In this document: piece by piece, positions 10,627 to 20,994 of the stretch | Position numbering within the stretch: the first letter of the stretch is position 1 | Layout: each line of letters starts with the position of its first letter | Assembly: GCA_020636405.1 (NCBI GenBank) | Contig: JACJXW010000004.1 | Span: forward strand, 1,922,001-1,986,000 | Direction: 5' to 3' | From: Lewinellaceae bacterium | GTDB lineage: Bacteria; Bacteroidota; Bacteroidia; Chitinophagales; Saprospiraceae | Length of the DNA stretch: 64,000 nt | Program-made: the position numbers and the translations under genes | The notes under the pieces: model-generated | Told to the model about the DNA's origin: nothing | The model's database searches: none | The model's input: the letters and a program-made list of their open reading frames with translations, nothing else

Positions 10627-10740
10627 TGGGATACCTGTCGGATGGCTTGGCGGTTAGATGGCTGGATTTTTTGATGGTTGGAAGAGCCGCCGCCAACCAT
10701 TCAGCAATTTGCCGACAGACTATTTTCATTCGCAAATGAT

Positions 10741-10786
10741 CGTTACTTTTGTAATGATTATAAAAGTAATCATTATTTTTGTAACG
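10741..10786. repeat. Array of 15-bp-period repeats (downstream copy)
   Basis: CGTTAC at the left and GTAACG at the right enclose TAATGATTA and TAATCATTA cores spaced 15 bp apart. It has the same ends, core and period as the array at 7537-7612 but two units instead of four. It lies about 115 bases after the PorE-like gene. Confidence 0.55.
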
Positions 10787-10797
10787 GTATCACTCCA

Positions 10798-10930
10798 TTA
10801 AGTAGTTGGACACATTTAGCATAACCATATAACAATCCAACAATATAACCATAGCCCCAAGAACAAAGCTGTTGACGCCGTATTTCCGAAGCAGTATGAG
10901 TTACAATAAATTAGGTCCAGCTACTTACCA
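10798..10930. repeat. Short element with inverted ends, possible IS/MITE remnant
   Basis: taagtagttggac near 10799 and gtccagctactta near 10917 are inverted with one mismatch and enclose about 105 bp of AT-rich non-coding DNA. This looks like a deleted insertion element, but no transposase or target duplication is visible. Confidence 0.35.
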
Positions 10931-10938
10931 TAACCCCA

Positions 10939-11142
10939 TCAATCCTCCTCCTCCAGGATCTCCTTCACCCGCCCCACTTCTCCCGTTTCCAGGCGCACCT
11001 TGATGCCGTGCGGGTGGCTGGGCGATTTGGTGAGTATCCTGTCGACATAACCTTCCGTGAGCGCCCCGGTACGCTGGTCCTCTTTCATGACGATGCGGAC
11101 CAGCATGCCGGGTTTGATGTTTGACCGTTTGGTGCCTTCCAT
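10939..11142 (-). CDS. ywbE: YwbE family protein (DUF2196)
   Basis: 67 residues starting MEGTKRSNIKPGM and containing DQRTGALTEGYVD and SPSHPHGIKVRLETGEVGRV. This is the full length and the diagnostic motif set (NIKPG, DQRTG, HPHGIKVRL) of the small conserved YwbE family, whose function is not established; a KOW/SH3-like fold is plausible. The frame stays open upstream to 11295, but that would translate a perfect palindrome, so the ATG at 11142 is preferred. The gene is monocistronic. Confidence 0.88.
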   Translation of the reverse strand: MEGTKRSNIKPGMLVRIVMKEDQRTGALTEGYVDRILTKSPSHPHGIKVRLETGEVGRVKEILEEED

Positions 11143-11152
11143 GTTTTTTTCT

Positions 11153-11211
11153 GTAAAGATAATCAATCGCGCTGCCTGATAGGGGCGGACAGCGCGATTG
11201 ATTATCTTTAC
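11153..11211. repeat. Perfect 22-bp inverted repeat with 15-nt loop upstream of ywbE
   Basis: The left arm at 11153-11174 (gtaaagataatcaatcgcgc then tg) is exactly complementary to the right arm at 11190-11211. It lies 10 bases upstream of the ywbE start codon, so it would form a very stable hairpin in the 5' leader or be cruciform/operator DNA. There is no T-run on the ywbE side. Confidence 0.75.
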
Positions 11212-11393
11212 GTACACCCGGCAACTCCTGCTGACGACGGCAGCACTTGTCATAAAAGGCAGGTAGCGCACGTCATCTTCTGTTGAGGTGCCCAAGTTTA
11301 GAGGCTGTTAGGTGTGTATGGATAAAAAAAATTCAACTTCAGTTACTTTTTCTTTGCGGAGGACATAATTGAAAAGGGAAGTGGCACATTGGA

Positions 11394-12665
11394 ATGTCTT
11401 TCAATCACTTAAATCCTGCTTTTATGAACGTCTACGCATTTATTACCCCCCTGGTCCTTATCCTTCTCATTGCCGAGCTGGCGGTCTGCCTGCGCCGGGG
11501 CAACGGCTACTACAACTTTCAGGACACAGTGGCCAACCTGGCCACTGGTATCGGCAACCAATGCGTCAACCTGGCCGTGGCGCTGTTCGTGTATCACTTC
11601 TATGGCTGGTTGTACCAGTTTGCCCCCTGGCAGGTAGCGCCTACGTGGTACAACCTCTTTTTATTGTTGATCCTGCAAGACTTTATTTTCTACTGGTTTC
11701 ACCGGACCGGGCACAGCATCAATATCTTCTGGGCAGCGCATATGCCTCACCATTCTTCGGAAGAGTTGAACCTCTCGGTGGGCATCCGCGCCAGTTTTAC
11801 CCAACGCCTGTTCCAGTTCCTGTTTTTCGATTGGATACTGGTCCTGTTCGGCTTTTCTCCGGAGATGGTCTACAGTATAGCTGCTGTCCACCTGTTCCTG
11901 GCCTATTGGCACCATACCCGGCTGATCCACAAGTTGGGGTGGTTTGAGAAATGGTTCGTTACACCATCTCACCACCGGGTGCACCACGGGGTGAACACCC
12001 AATACCTGGATAAGAACTTTTCGGAGTTCCTTATCATCTGGGACAAATGGTTCGGCACCTTCGAGGAAGAGCGCGAGCCGGTCTGTTATGGTGTCACCCA
12101 TCCACCGCGTACATGGAATCCTATTGCCATCAACTTCCAGTTCTGGAAGCAACTGTGGGACGATGCCGTGGCGGCCCCGTACTGGTGGGATAAGATCCGG
12201 ATCTGGTTCATGCCATTAGGCTGGCGGCCTCGTGGGGTAGGGGATGGGCATATTCCCCGGATCGGCTATACCCTGGAGGAGCAGGTGAAGTTCCAGAGCC
12301 AACCCATTCCTGGTTCTGGCCCTTACCTTAACGTACAGATCATAGGCGGACTGACATTTATGTTCTTTACCATCAACCAGGGTTTCCCTTTCAGCTGGCC
12401 GGAGCGGCTGCTGATGAGCGCCGCGATCTTTGTGATGATCATCGCCTGGGGTGGGCTGCTGCAGTCAAAAAAATGGGCCAAAGGGCTGGAATCCGCCCGC
12501 TTGCTGCTAATGGGGGCTATTTTGCTATGGGTGCTTCAACGGCACGGAATGGGCTCCTGGTTCGGAGGGGCAGGGATCGCTGTGTTGCTGTGGTGCGGCC
12601 TTTCCCTGCTTTGGCTGAGGTATAAAACTTTGGAGCTGGCCCAGGCAGCCTCGCCAGTGGAGTAA
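11394..12665 (+). CDS. Fatty acid hydroxylase / sterol desaturase superfamily protein
   Basis: 423 residues of integral membrane protein. It carries the three histidine clusters of the non-haem di-iron superfamily: HRTGH (103-107), HMPHH (116-120) and HRVHH (194-198), set between hydrophobic segments. The C-terminal ~130 residues add further membrane helices, as in the alkylglycerol-monooxygenase-like bacterial members. It probably hydroxylates or desaturates a lipid with O2; the substrate is unknown. The start could be the ATG at 11394 or 11424 (MNVYAF). A serine hydrolase gene follows after 57 bases and may be in the same operon. Confidence 0.87.
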   Translation: MSFNHLNPAFMNVYAFITPLVLILLIAELAVCLRRGNGYYNFQDTVANLATGIGNQCVNLAVALFVYHFYGWLYQFAPWQVAPTWYNLFLLLILQDFIFYWFHRTGHSINIFWAAHMPHHSSEELNLSVGIRASFTQRLFQFLFFDWILVLFGFSPEMVYSIAAVHLFLAYWHHTRLIHKLGWFEKWFVTPSHHRVHHGVNTQYLDKNFSEFLIIWDKWFGTFEEEREPVCYGVTHPPRTWNPIAINFQFWKQLWDDAVAAPYWWDKIRIWFMPLGWRPRGVGDGHIPRIGYTLEEQVKFQSQPIPGSGPYLNVQIIGGLTFMFFTINQGFPFSWPERLLMSAAIFVMIIAWGGLLQSKKWAKGLESARLLLMGAILLWVLQRHGMGSWFGGAGIAVLLWCGLSLLWLRYKTLELAQAASPVE

Positions 12666-12722
12666 TACACCCCACTATTGTTTTTCCAAATTTCTGTCTA
12701 ATCTCATCTTATCTCGTTTCAG

Positions 12723-13856
12723 ATGAACCTGGTAAATACCCAGACCCTGTTGCTGGCGGCAGTGCTGAATCTGCTGTGTTGTTCCTCTTGTGGCGTGCTG
12801 ACGGCCCTATGGCGGTTAACGCCGGATACCGACGACTATAAGCATTCTCCCAGCCGGCGGATCGAGCCGGCGGCGGAAACTTTCAATTTTAACTATCCCG
12901 CTTCCGAGAATCAGCTGGGGCAGCAACTGCACCTTTCCCTGCACTTTGTCCAAAACCTGGTTACCCTCGATGAGTTTGTCCGCCAGTATGGCACGGAGGC
13001 TTTCCTCATCATTCGGAACGATACCATTCTCTACGAAAACTATCCCAATGGCCATCATGATTCCAAGCCGGTCACTACTTTTTCTTTAGCCAAAGCGATC
13101 ATGGCGACCCTGGTGGGTATGGCCATTCAGGACGGATATTTGAAAAACCTGCAGCAGCCTGTCACCGATTTCCTTCCCGAATTTGAAGAGCGTGGATTCA
13201 GGGAGGTTACCCTCCATGACCTGTTGCGGCATACCTCTGGAATTCGCTTCTCCAAGTCTTTGATCAACCTGAATTCCGACCAGGTGCAATTCTATTATGG
13301 GCACCGCCTTCGGAAACGGATGGCCAATCGCAGCCTGAAACACCCTCCCGGCACTCATTTTGATTATCACAGTGCCAATACTCAGTTATTGGCGCATATC
13401 CTCGAAAAGGCTACGGGAAGAAGATTGTCAGAGTATTTAGAGGAAAAGATCTGGCAGCCTCTCGGGATGGAGGGAGAAGCTTTCTGGTCACTCGACCGAA
13501 AAGGTGAGGAGGGGGTAGAAAAAGCCTTCTGTTGCTTGCAGGCCCGGGCGCTGGATTTTGCCAGAATTGGCCGCCTCTGGCTAAATCAGGGCAACTGGAA
13601 TGGCCGCCAGGCCCTGCCGCCTTTCTGGATGGATACGCTTATGGCTCCCGGCCCTGTACCCACCGGCGCTTACCATTGCGGGTTTACCCTCTGTTCTTCT
13701 CCCTGCCGGGCCTATATGGCTTCCGGCCTGATGGGGCAGATCATCTACGTGGCGCCCGAGAAGCAACTGTTGATCCTGCGCTTCGGCGAACACAAAAAGG
13801 AATACTCCATCAACTTCTGGAAGGATATTATGCAGCAGCTTGCCGATGGGTTGTAG
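12723..13856 (+). CDS. Serine hydrolase, beta-lactamase/PBP4* family
   Basis: 377 residues. The N-terminus is a hydrophobic signal with a Cys-rich stretch (LLCCSSCG), so it is exported and may be a lipoprotein. The catalytic SxxK is Ser121-Leu-Ala-Lys124 in TTFSLAKAIMATLVGMA. The region HDLLRHTSGI and the Tyr-containing FDYHSANTQLLAHILE are typical of class C beta-lactamase-like hydrolases and D-aminopeptidase/esterase relatives. Its true substrate (peptide, ester or peptidoglycan) cannot be told from sequence. It converges on pgm, with only 4 bases between the stops. Confidence 0.85.
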   Translation: MNLVNTQTLLLAAVLNLLCCSSCGVLTALWRLTPDTDDYKHSPSRRIEPAAETFNFNYPASENQLGQQLHLSLHFVQNLVTLDEFVRQYGTEAFLIIRNDTILYENYPNGHHDSKPVTTFSLAKAIMATLVGMAIQDGYLKNLQQPVTDFLPEFEERGFREVTLHDLLRHTSGIRFSKSLINLNSDQVQFYYGHRLRKRMANRSLKHPPGTHFDYHSANTQLLAHILEKATGRRLSEYLEEKIWQPLGMEGEAFWSLDRKGEEGVEKAFCCLQARALDFARIGRLWLNQGNWNGRQALPPFWMDTLMAPGPVPTGAYHCGFTLCSSPCRAYMASGLMGQIIYVAPEKQLLILRFGEHKKEYSINFWKDIMQQLADGL

Positions 13857-13860
13857 GCTA

Positions 13861-15501
13861 TTATGCAATCACCTTATTCACCAGTTCCTGGGCTTCCTTC
13901 TGCAGCCGGCGCAGGTGTTCCTCTCCTTTGAAGCTTTCGGCGTAGATCTTGTAGATGTCTTCCGTTCCCGAGGGCCGGGCGGCGAACCATCCGTTGGCGG
14001 TAACGGCTTTGAGGCCGCCAATGGAGGCGCCGTTTCCGGGCGCCTCGGTGAGGATGGCCTCGATCTTTTCACCGGCCAGCTCGGAAGATGTGACCTGAGC
14101 TGCCGACAGCTTTTTGAGCTTCTCCTTCTGGGCGGGCGTTGCCGGAGCGTCAATTCGCCCGTAGGCCGGCTCGCCGAACTCGCGGGTAAAGCCCTGGTAG
14201 ATCTCCCCCGGGTCTTTGCCGGTTCGTGCCGTGATCTCGCCGGCGAGCAGGGCGGCGATGATGCCGTCTTTGTCGGTCGACCAGGCCCGCCCGTCGCGGG
14301 TGAGGAAAGAGGCGCCGGCGCTTTCTTCCCCTCCGAAACCCAGCGAGCCGTCGAACAGGCCGTCGACGAACCATTTGAAGCCAACCGGCACTTCCACAAG
14401 CTTGCGGCCGAGCCGGGCGGCCACCCGGTCGATCATCTGGCTGCTGACGAGCGTCTTGCCGATACCGGTATCCGCTTTCCACTGCGGGCGGTGGCGGAAC
14501 AGGTAGTCGATGGCCACTGCCAGGTAATGGTTGGGAGGCATCAGGCCCACGCTGCGGGTGACGATGCCGTGGCGGTCGTGGTCGGTATCACAGGCAAATG
14601 CGACCGGATAATCATCCTTCAACTGGATGAGGCGTTGCATAGCGTATGGAGAGGAGGGGTCCATGCGGATCTTTCCGTCCCAGTCTAGTGACATGAACCG
14701 GAAGGTAGGGTCCACTTCCGTATCGACAACGGTGAGGTTGAGCCGGTAGTGTTCGGCAATATGCCCCCAGTAGTGAACACCGGCGCCCCCCAGCGGGTCG
14801 ACGCCCATCTCCAGGCCCGAAGAGCGGATAGCCTCCATGTCGATCACCTGGCCGAGGCCCTGGACATAGGCGCCCAGGTAGTCGTAGCGGTGAGTTGTCG
14901 GGGCCTTTAGCGCCCGTTGGAGGGGCATGCGTTTTACTTCTTTCAGCCCGCCGGCCAGCATTTCGTTTGCCTTGGCCTCTATCCAGGCGGTGACATTGCT
15001 CTCGGCTGGCCCGCCGTTCGTCATATTGTACTTGAAACCACCGTCCTCCGGCGGGTTGTGGGAGGGGGTGATGACGATGCCGTCGGCCAGCCCTGATGAG
15101 CGGCCGCGGTTGTAAGCGAGAATGGCCTGACTGACCGCCGGGGTCGGCGTATACTCGTCTCCGGCGGCGATCATGGTTGCCACACCGTTAGCGGCCAGTA
15201 CTTCGAGAGCGGTGGCTTGCGCAGGCTCGGATAAGGCGTGGGAGTCGATGCCCATAAATACAGGGCCGTTGATGCCTTCCTTTTGCCGGTATAGGCAGAT
15301 GGCCTGTGTTGTCGCCAGGATGTGGTGCTCGTTGAAGGCCAGCTTCAGGGAGGAACCCCGGTGGCCGGAAGTGCCGAAAGCAACCCGCTGTTCCGGGGCA
15401 GATGGGTCGGGTTGCCCGGTAAAGTAGGTGGTGATGAGGCGTGGAATATTGACCAGTTGTTCAGGGGTAGCGGTTTTGCCGGCACGAGGGTGGAGTGTCA
15501 T
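13861..15501 (-). CDS. pgm: Phosphoglucomutase (alpha-D-glucose phosphate-specific)
   Basis: 546 residues, the usual length of the E. coli Pgm-type enzyme that interconverts glucose-1-phosphate and glucose-6-phosphate. Key sites are present: the substrate-binding FGTSGHRG (42-49), the catalytic phosphoserine loop ITPSHNP (Ser147), the metal-binding DTDHDRHG, the sugar-binding GGEESAG and the phosphate-binding ARPSGTED near the C-terminus. The ATG at 15501 (MTLHPRAGK) matches the family N-terminus; the frame is open further upstream but without conserved sequence. It is cytosolic and appears to be transcribed alone. Confidence 0.95.
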   Translation of the reverse strand: MTLHPRAGKTATPEQLVNIPRLITTYFTGQPDPSAPEQRVAFGTSGHRGSSLKLAFNEHHILATTQAICLYRQKEGINGPVFMGIDSHALSEPAQATALEVLAANGVATMIAAGDEYTPTPAVSQAILAYNRGRSSGLADGIVITPSHNPPEDGGFKYNMTNGGPAESNVTAWIEAKANEMLAGGLKEVKRMPLQRALKAPTTHRYDYLGAYVQGLGQVIDMEAIRSSGLEMGVDPLGGAGVHYWGHIAEHYRLNLTVVDTEVDPTFRFMSLDWDGKIRMDPSSPYAMQRLIQLKDDYPVAFACDTDHDRHGIVTRSVGLMPPNHYLAVAIDYLFRHRPQWKADTGIGKTLVSSQMIDRVAARLGRKLVEVPVGFKWFVDGLFDGSLGFGGEESAGASFLTRDGRAWSTDKDGIIAALLAGEITARTGKDPGEIYQGFTREFGEPAYGRIDAPATPAQKEKLKKLSAAQVTSSELAGEKIEAILTEAPGNGASIGGLKAVTANGWFAARPSGTEDIYKIYAESFKGEEHLRRLQKEAQELVNKVIA

Positions 15502-15602
15502 GGATCGTATTTTTTCGGTAAACCCGGGGTTTGGCTTCACAAGTTTTCCCGCGTTTATCCTGTAGGACTTGCTAAGCTTTACTCCGGCGGTTAGTTGCCC
15601 GA

Positions 15603-15610
15603 CAAATATA
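15603..15610 (-). promoter_or_regulatory. Possible -7 promoter element of pgm
   Basis: On the minus strand this reads TATATTTG (TAnnTTTG consensus), about 100 bases before the pgm start. No TTG at the expected -33 distance; tentative. Confidence 0.4.
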
Positions 15611-15683
15611 CGAAAATGTGAATTATGCCGGTCAGGGGCAAAATCGTCCTGTAGGTGCGAAATGTTGGTAGAACCGCTGAATG

Positions 15684-18600
15684 AAATAAGAAAGAGCCAG
15701 GCAGCCCTTGCGGCCACCTGGCTCTTCTCTTGTTCTATCCTATCGGAAGCTGATTATTCGATGATAATCATCTTCTTGGTAGCAGTGTATTCAGACGTCT
15801 CAACGGTGTAGTACAGTACTCCGGCCGCCGGCAGGTCGTTAGCGTTCAACACTACGTTGTTGTAACCCTTAACGCCGTCCACGCGGACCAGCTTCAGTAC
15901 TCTGCCCGTTACGTCGCTTACCGTCAGCGTTACCGTGTCGTCAACCGGCAGGTTGAAGCCCACCAGCGTCTCACCCTTGAACGGGTTCGGCGTGTTCTGG
16001 TACAGCTCGAAGCTCGCTGCCGTGGCAGCCTTGCCCGAGAACGTTACCGCTACGCCCTGGTAGTCTCCATTGGTGCGGTAGGCTTCCGCCTTCGTGACCC
16101 GGGAGCTGGCGCTCAGCAATTCGCTCAGCTGTGCATCCGCCTTAGCGCGGAATACCAGGCTGAACATCACGCTGTTGTCCGCTGCCTTGCCGTTCCAGCT
16201 CGTGGTGATGAGCCCTTCGCTGGCGTACGCCAGGCCGAAGTTCTCTTCGGTAGCTACTCCACTGATAATGTCTACCAGTTCCAGGGCGCTGTTGTCGAAC
16301 ACCAGCGTGGCCTGGTAGCCTTCGATGGAAGCAACGTCCGCTGCCGTGAACGCTACAGTGTACTCACCGCCGGCCTTCACCTCAGCTTCTTCTACATTCA
16401 GGGCAAACGTGCCGGCAAACGTACGGCCACTAACGCCCATCAGGGCGTTGGCCTCCGCATCGCCGTTCACATCGCCAATCTTCACAGCCACAAAGTCCGC
16501 TCCGTTGATGCCCGTGCCCGGAAGGTTGTTGATGTTCACCACTTCGGGGAACTCCTCAAACCATGGGTTCGATGCATTCGGGAACTGGTAGGCAGCTTCC
16601 ACAAAGCGCCAGCTCGTGTTGTTGCCGAACTCCGTGTCGATCGACAGGATCAGCTTGCGCAGCTGGATCAGGTCAAGCGTCGTGATCGACTTGCTGTTGT
16701 TCACGTCGGCGGCGATCATCTTGTACGGGCTGCCCAGCGGCTGCACGCCCAGGATGTGCTTGCTGATCAGTACCAGGTCGAACGTCGATACCCCGTTGAG
16801 GTAGTTCGAGTTCAACTGCGGCGTAACCGTATAGTCATAGCCTTCCTGCAGGCCGGCAAACTCGTATTCGCCATCCGCTGCCGTGGCCATCGTCATGCTT
16901 GTCTGTCCGGACAGGCTCACCTCTACATTCTGCACTGCCATGTCTTCCTCGGTGTTGATCGCACCCGAAGCCCCTACCGTCAGCGGGCCAGGGCCGCACA
17001 GGTTCATGTTGTCCTGTACCAGGATGTAGGTCTCGCAGAAGTCGCTGTTGCCAGCTCCGTCGTATGCCCAGATCTCAACCACCAGCGTGCCCGTGTCGGC
17101 GCACGTCAGTACGATGCCCGTAGAGTCTACGTTCGGCGCATCGCCCGCGCGGTTGATCGAGTACTTCACAGGGCCCGTGCAGTCGCCCATCGGCGATACT
17201 ACAAAGTCGCTCGCCCAGATCGCCATGCGGCCTTCATCCGGTACATCGTCCCCATTCAGGTCTACCGGCATCAGCTCGATAGCCAGGCCGTTGATGCATA
17301 CCGGCGACGGCGCCTTGCAGTCTACCACACAGAAGTCCAGCAGCTCGCTGTTCACGTTGCCGCAGCCATCTTCTACGTGTACTTCGAAGGCGTGGCAGCC
17401 GATCGGGAAGCGCCCGCTCAGCGTATAGTCCGGATAGGTGCCCGTCAGCGTGAAGTCGTCAAACGCTCCATCCGTCAGGTCCTGAAGGTTGAAGTCGATC
17501 GTGCCGTCAGCGCCGGCATCCAGGAATACCTTGATCGTCAGGTCGTCCGGAGTACAGTTCTCGTCGATCTGGAAGTCCAGGTTCACCAGGCCGGTGCACG
17601 TTACGTTGTCGTAAGAGCAGAAGTCCTCAGGCGTGGAGCTGATCTCCGGGTCGATGTCGTCGTATACCTTGATGATCTGAGTGTACTGGTAGTAACCGCC
17701 ATCGTAGTCCACCTTGCGCCAGAAGTCATCGATGCCGTTGCAGATGTTCTGGAAGGCCAGCGGTACGTTGTTCGGCTCGGTCTCGTCGTCATCGCGGTCG
17801 ATGTAGTTAAACCCGCCCGGGCGGTGCAGTACCCATACTGCTTCGTCGCCAGGGGCGCCGTCGCAGTCCTCATCGCGGCCGATAACCAGCGGCTGGTCAT
17901 CCTGCCCGTCATACTGGCACCAGTTGATCACCTTCCACTTGCGGAAGATCTTGTAGCACTCGTCTCCGGAGGCGGAGAAGAACTCGTCGGTATGGTTCAC
18001 GGCCAACAGGTCGCAGCCGATCTCTTCGTAAATTACGCTATCCGGGTCTGCTACGCCGCATACGGCCTCAGCATCCGCCGGGAACTTGATCTCAAAGTTG
18101 TGTACCTCCGTGATCGTGATCACCTGCTGGCAGAAGTTCACGCTCTCGTTGCCGTTCACGTCGATGGCGCGGAAGCGGCGGATAACCGTGCCGGAGCCAC
18201 ACTCCAGGTCCGGTACCGGCGGCAGTTCGCGCTCGTAAGAACCGCAGTTGTCCTCAGAGGTAGCATCGCCGAACAGCTGCTGCAGCTGAAGCGTATCCAG
18301 CGGGTCAAAGCTGTAGGGCAGTGCATCGCAGGCAACGCTTCTCGGAGCCGGCGCGTAGCAGTACGGGCGGGCCTTCTCTTCCGGTACGATGTCCAGCCAG
18401 CAGGTGTTGATGTTGCCGGCCTTGTCGATGACGCGCATCTCGATCGTGATCGTTTCGCCTACGTCACAGCAGAAGAAGTCTACATACGGGCCCCAGTTGG
18501 AGAAGCCGCTGCCGCAGTTGTAAGTCAGGATATTGAACTTGTTACGGCGCACTTCGATCCGGTCGATGGCACAGTTGTCGTTCGAACCTTCATTGATGTC

Positions 18601-20994
18601 CGTAGCGTAAAGGCGCGTGCGTACGTTGGCCAGAGGCCCTACGTAGCTGGCATCGCCACCGCCGATGGATACATGCAGGTTGTCGTCACAAGAAGCCGTC
18701 GGCTCGATCAGGTCCGCTACCGTGAACGGGCAGTATTTAACCGTCGTATTGCCGCAGTCGTCCTCTACTGTATAGCGGAAGTAGTGGTTGCCGGCAGGGA
18801 TGCCGCTTACCAGGCGCGTCGGGGCGTTCCACGCAATTACGCGGACAACTACCGTATCCGTGCGCGTGCCGGTAACGATGCCGTACTGGTTCGTTACTTC
18901 TACTTCTACTTCTGTTACGATCTCCGTGTGTACTTCGTACTCAGAGCAGTTGTCCGTTACCGTCGGCAGCGGCACAGAGAAGCTGCCGGTGCAGGAGAAC
19001 GGGCTGGTCGAGTATACCGTCTGGGCAGGGCAGGTAACTGCCGGGGCAGTGTAGTCCCCTACTTTGATCACCTGTGCGTCAACGGCGATGTTGTCACCGT
19101 CGCACCAGTCGATCACCGTCCAGTCGCGCACGAACTTGAACGCGCCGGCACAGACGTTAACCGGGGCGCGGTCTACAAAGCTCGCGCCGATGTTGCAGTA
19201 GTCGTCGGCAAGGTCAAAAATACCGCTTACCGTTACGATGAACGGGTAGCCCGTTACGCTCGGGTGCGGGTTGCCGTTGGGCAGCGTAGCGAACTGCTCG
19301 TCGCACTCGATCGGAACCGTACGTGCAGGGAACTCTACGTCCAGGTCGTCCGGGCGGTTCAGCGTGATCGTTTGCGTGCACGTGCTCGTGTTGCCTTTGT
19401 CGTCAACAGCCGTGAATGTACGCGTGATGATGATCGGCGCACAGTCGCCGGCGGAAGTATAGGTGTCAACAAAGCTGATGCTCACGTTGTCATCACAGTT
19501 GTCCGTTGCAGTAGCAGCGCCCGTGATGGCCAGGCTGGCAGGGTTGTTGAAGATCAGGTCAAAGTCACCGCAGTACAGGTCCAGCGTAGCGGCTACGTCG
19601 CGGCGCGGCCACAGCTGGTTGTTGGTGATCACCATCGGCTCCCACGTCAGCGGGTTCAGTACCGTAGAGGACTGGAACAGGCCTACCCGGCCGTCGCCGT
19701 CGGGGCAGATATCTACCGTGTAATCGCCAGAACCGGCAGGGCCGGCAATATCGTCGTCAGACGTAATCCACAGGTAGTACGTCTGCCCGGCGATCAGCGG
19801 AAGGCTCAGGCGAAGGAACGGCTCGTCGTTGGCCAGCGGCGGAACAACGTCGTCGATCGGCTCATCCGTGAACGCGATGATGTTCTCGCAGGGGTTCGAC
19901 GGAGAGTAGCCGCCGGCGAAGATCGCAATGGCGCTCTCGTCAATCGTAGAGCCAAAGTCGTCAGATACCAGGATAGTATAGTAGTCCGTGCGGTCTACCT
20001 GGAACGGGATCAGGTCGTAGTAGTGCTGGCCTGCATCGATGCTCGACGTCGTGCCGCCTCCATCGAGGAAGCAAGAGAAGTTCGTCGGGTCCATTTGAAG
20101 GTCGCCCGCTTCCAGCGTACCCGTGGTGGTGTAGCAGTCAAAGACCGTTGCGCCGGTAGAAGTGTTCGACGGGCAGTCCAGGTCAGGTGCTGCCTTGTCT
20201 TCGCCGGTGATGTAGCCCCAGCAGTCTTCAAAGTTGAAGAACGGGAAGCTCGGTGCGTTCGGGTCGGCGTCGCCAACGGTGGAGAAGGTGAAGTTGGTGA
20301 TCGTCGCCGTGCTGGGCGTAGCAGCGCCGACCGGCAGCAGGTCATCGTCATTCACGGTAAATACCAGTGCCCAGCCAGCTTCAACATCCTGGCCGAAAGA
20401 ACCGGAAGCGGCGTTGGTCTGGTTCAGGATATTACCCCCATTGAGGTCGATGAGGAAGAAGTCGAAGTTCGGGTCGGCGCCGTTGTAGCTCCAGTCGAAG
20501 CTCAGGTTGCCGTCCATTGGAATGACGATAGAAGCCAGGACGTAGTCCGTGGTCAGCGTAGCCAGTGTCAGCGTCGTATTGGTGAAAGTCACTTCTGCAA
20601 CTGCGCCGGCGCCGCCGGAGCCAATAACCTCTTCCACCGTCCAGTTGCCGGAAGCGAACGGGCCGCTGCCGAAGCCGTTGAACGTTACGGTTTGCTGAGC
20701 GCCGCCCTGAGAAGGGCCGGTTATGCCGGCGCCAACGTAGGTCACCTCGTAGATGAACTGGCCGCAGCCGTCGAGGATGTTGCCGTTGGTCGGGTCGTCG
20801 TCGTTGACGATGTTCACGCGGAAGTCCGACTCATTGGCACAGCCAAAGCTGCCTTCCAGCACCATGTCCGGAGTGATGAAGCGCTGGCAGTCGCCGTTCA
20901 GCGTAGCGTTGACGTTGGTGTTGCAAAGCAGGTTGGTCGGAGGAGGAGCGTCCTGCAGGACCGTGATTTCAAAGTCTTCCTGGCGGGCATTGCC
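15684..20994. repeat. Copy 1 of a 5.3-kb near-identical repeat (C-terminal tract of giant protein 1)
   Basis: Bases 15684-20994 match 22568-27878 with an offset of exactly 6884 and only about a dozen substitutions. The tract starts just beyond the terminator hairpin and ends abruptly inside the coding sequence. Beyond the upper end, the two genes are still homologous but clearly diverged. Confidence 0.95.
15692..15726 (-). terminator. Rho-independent terminator of giant surface protein 1
   Basis: AAGAGCCAGG at 15692-15701 pairs perfectly with CCTGGCTCTT at 15717-15726 (15-nt loop). On the minus strand it is followed by a T-rich stretch. It lies 28 bases after the stop codon and is part of the long repeat. 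Confidence 0.85.

Noticed and set aside
11143..11295. N-terminal extension of ywbE
   Set aside because: Would translate the perfect palindrome; family length is matched by the ATG at 11142.
13840..14688. Plus-strand open frame opposite pgm
   Set aside because: Antisense to catalytic motifs of phosphoglucomutase; no independent evidence.
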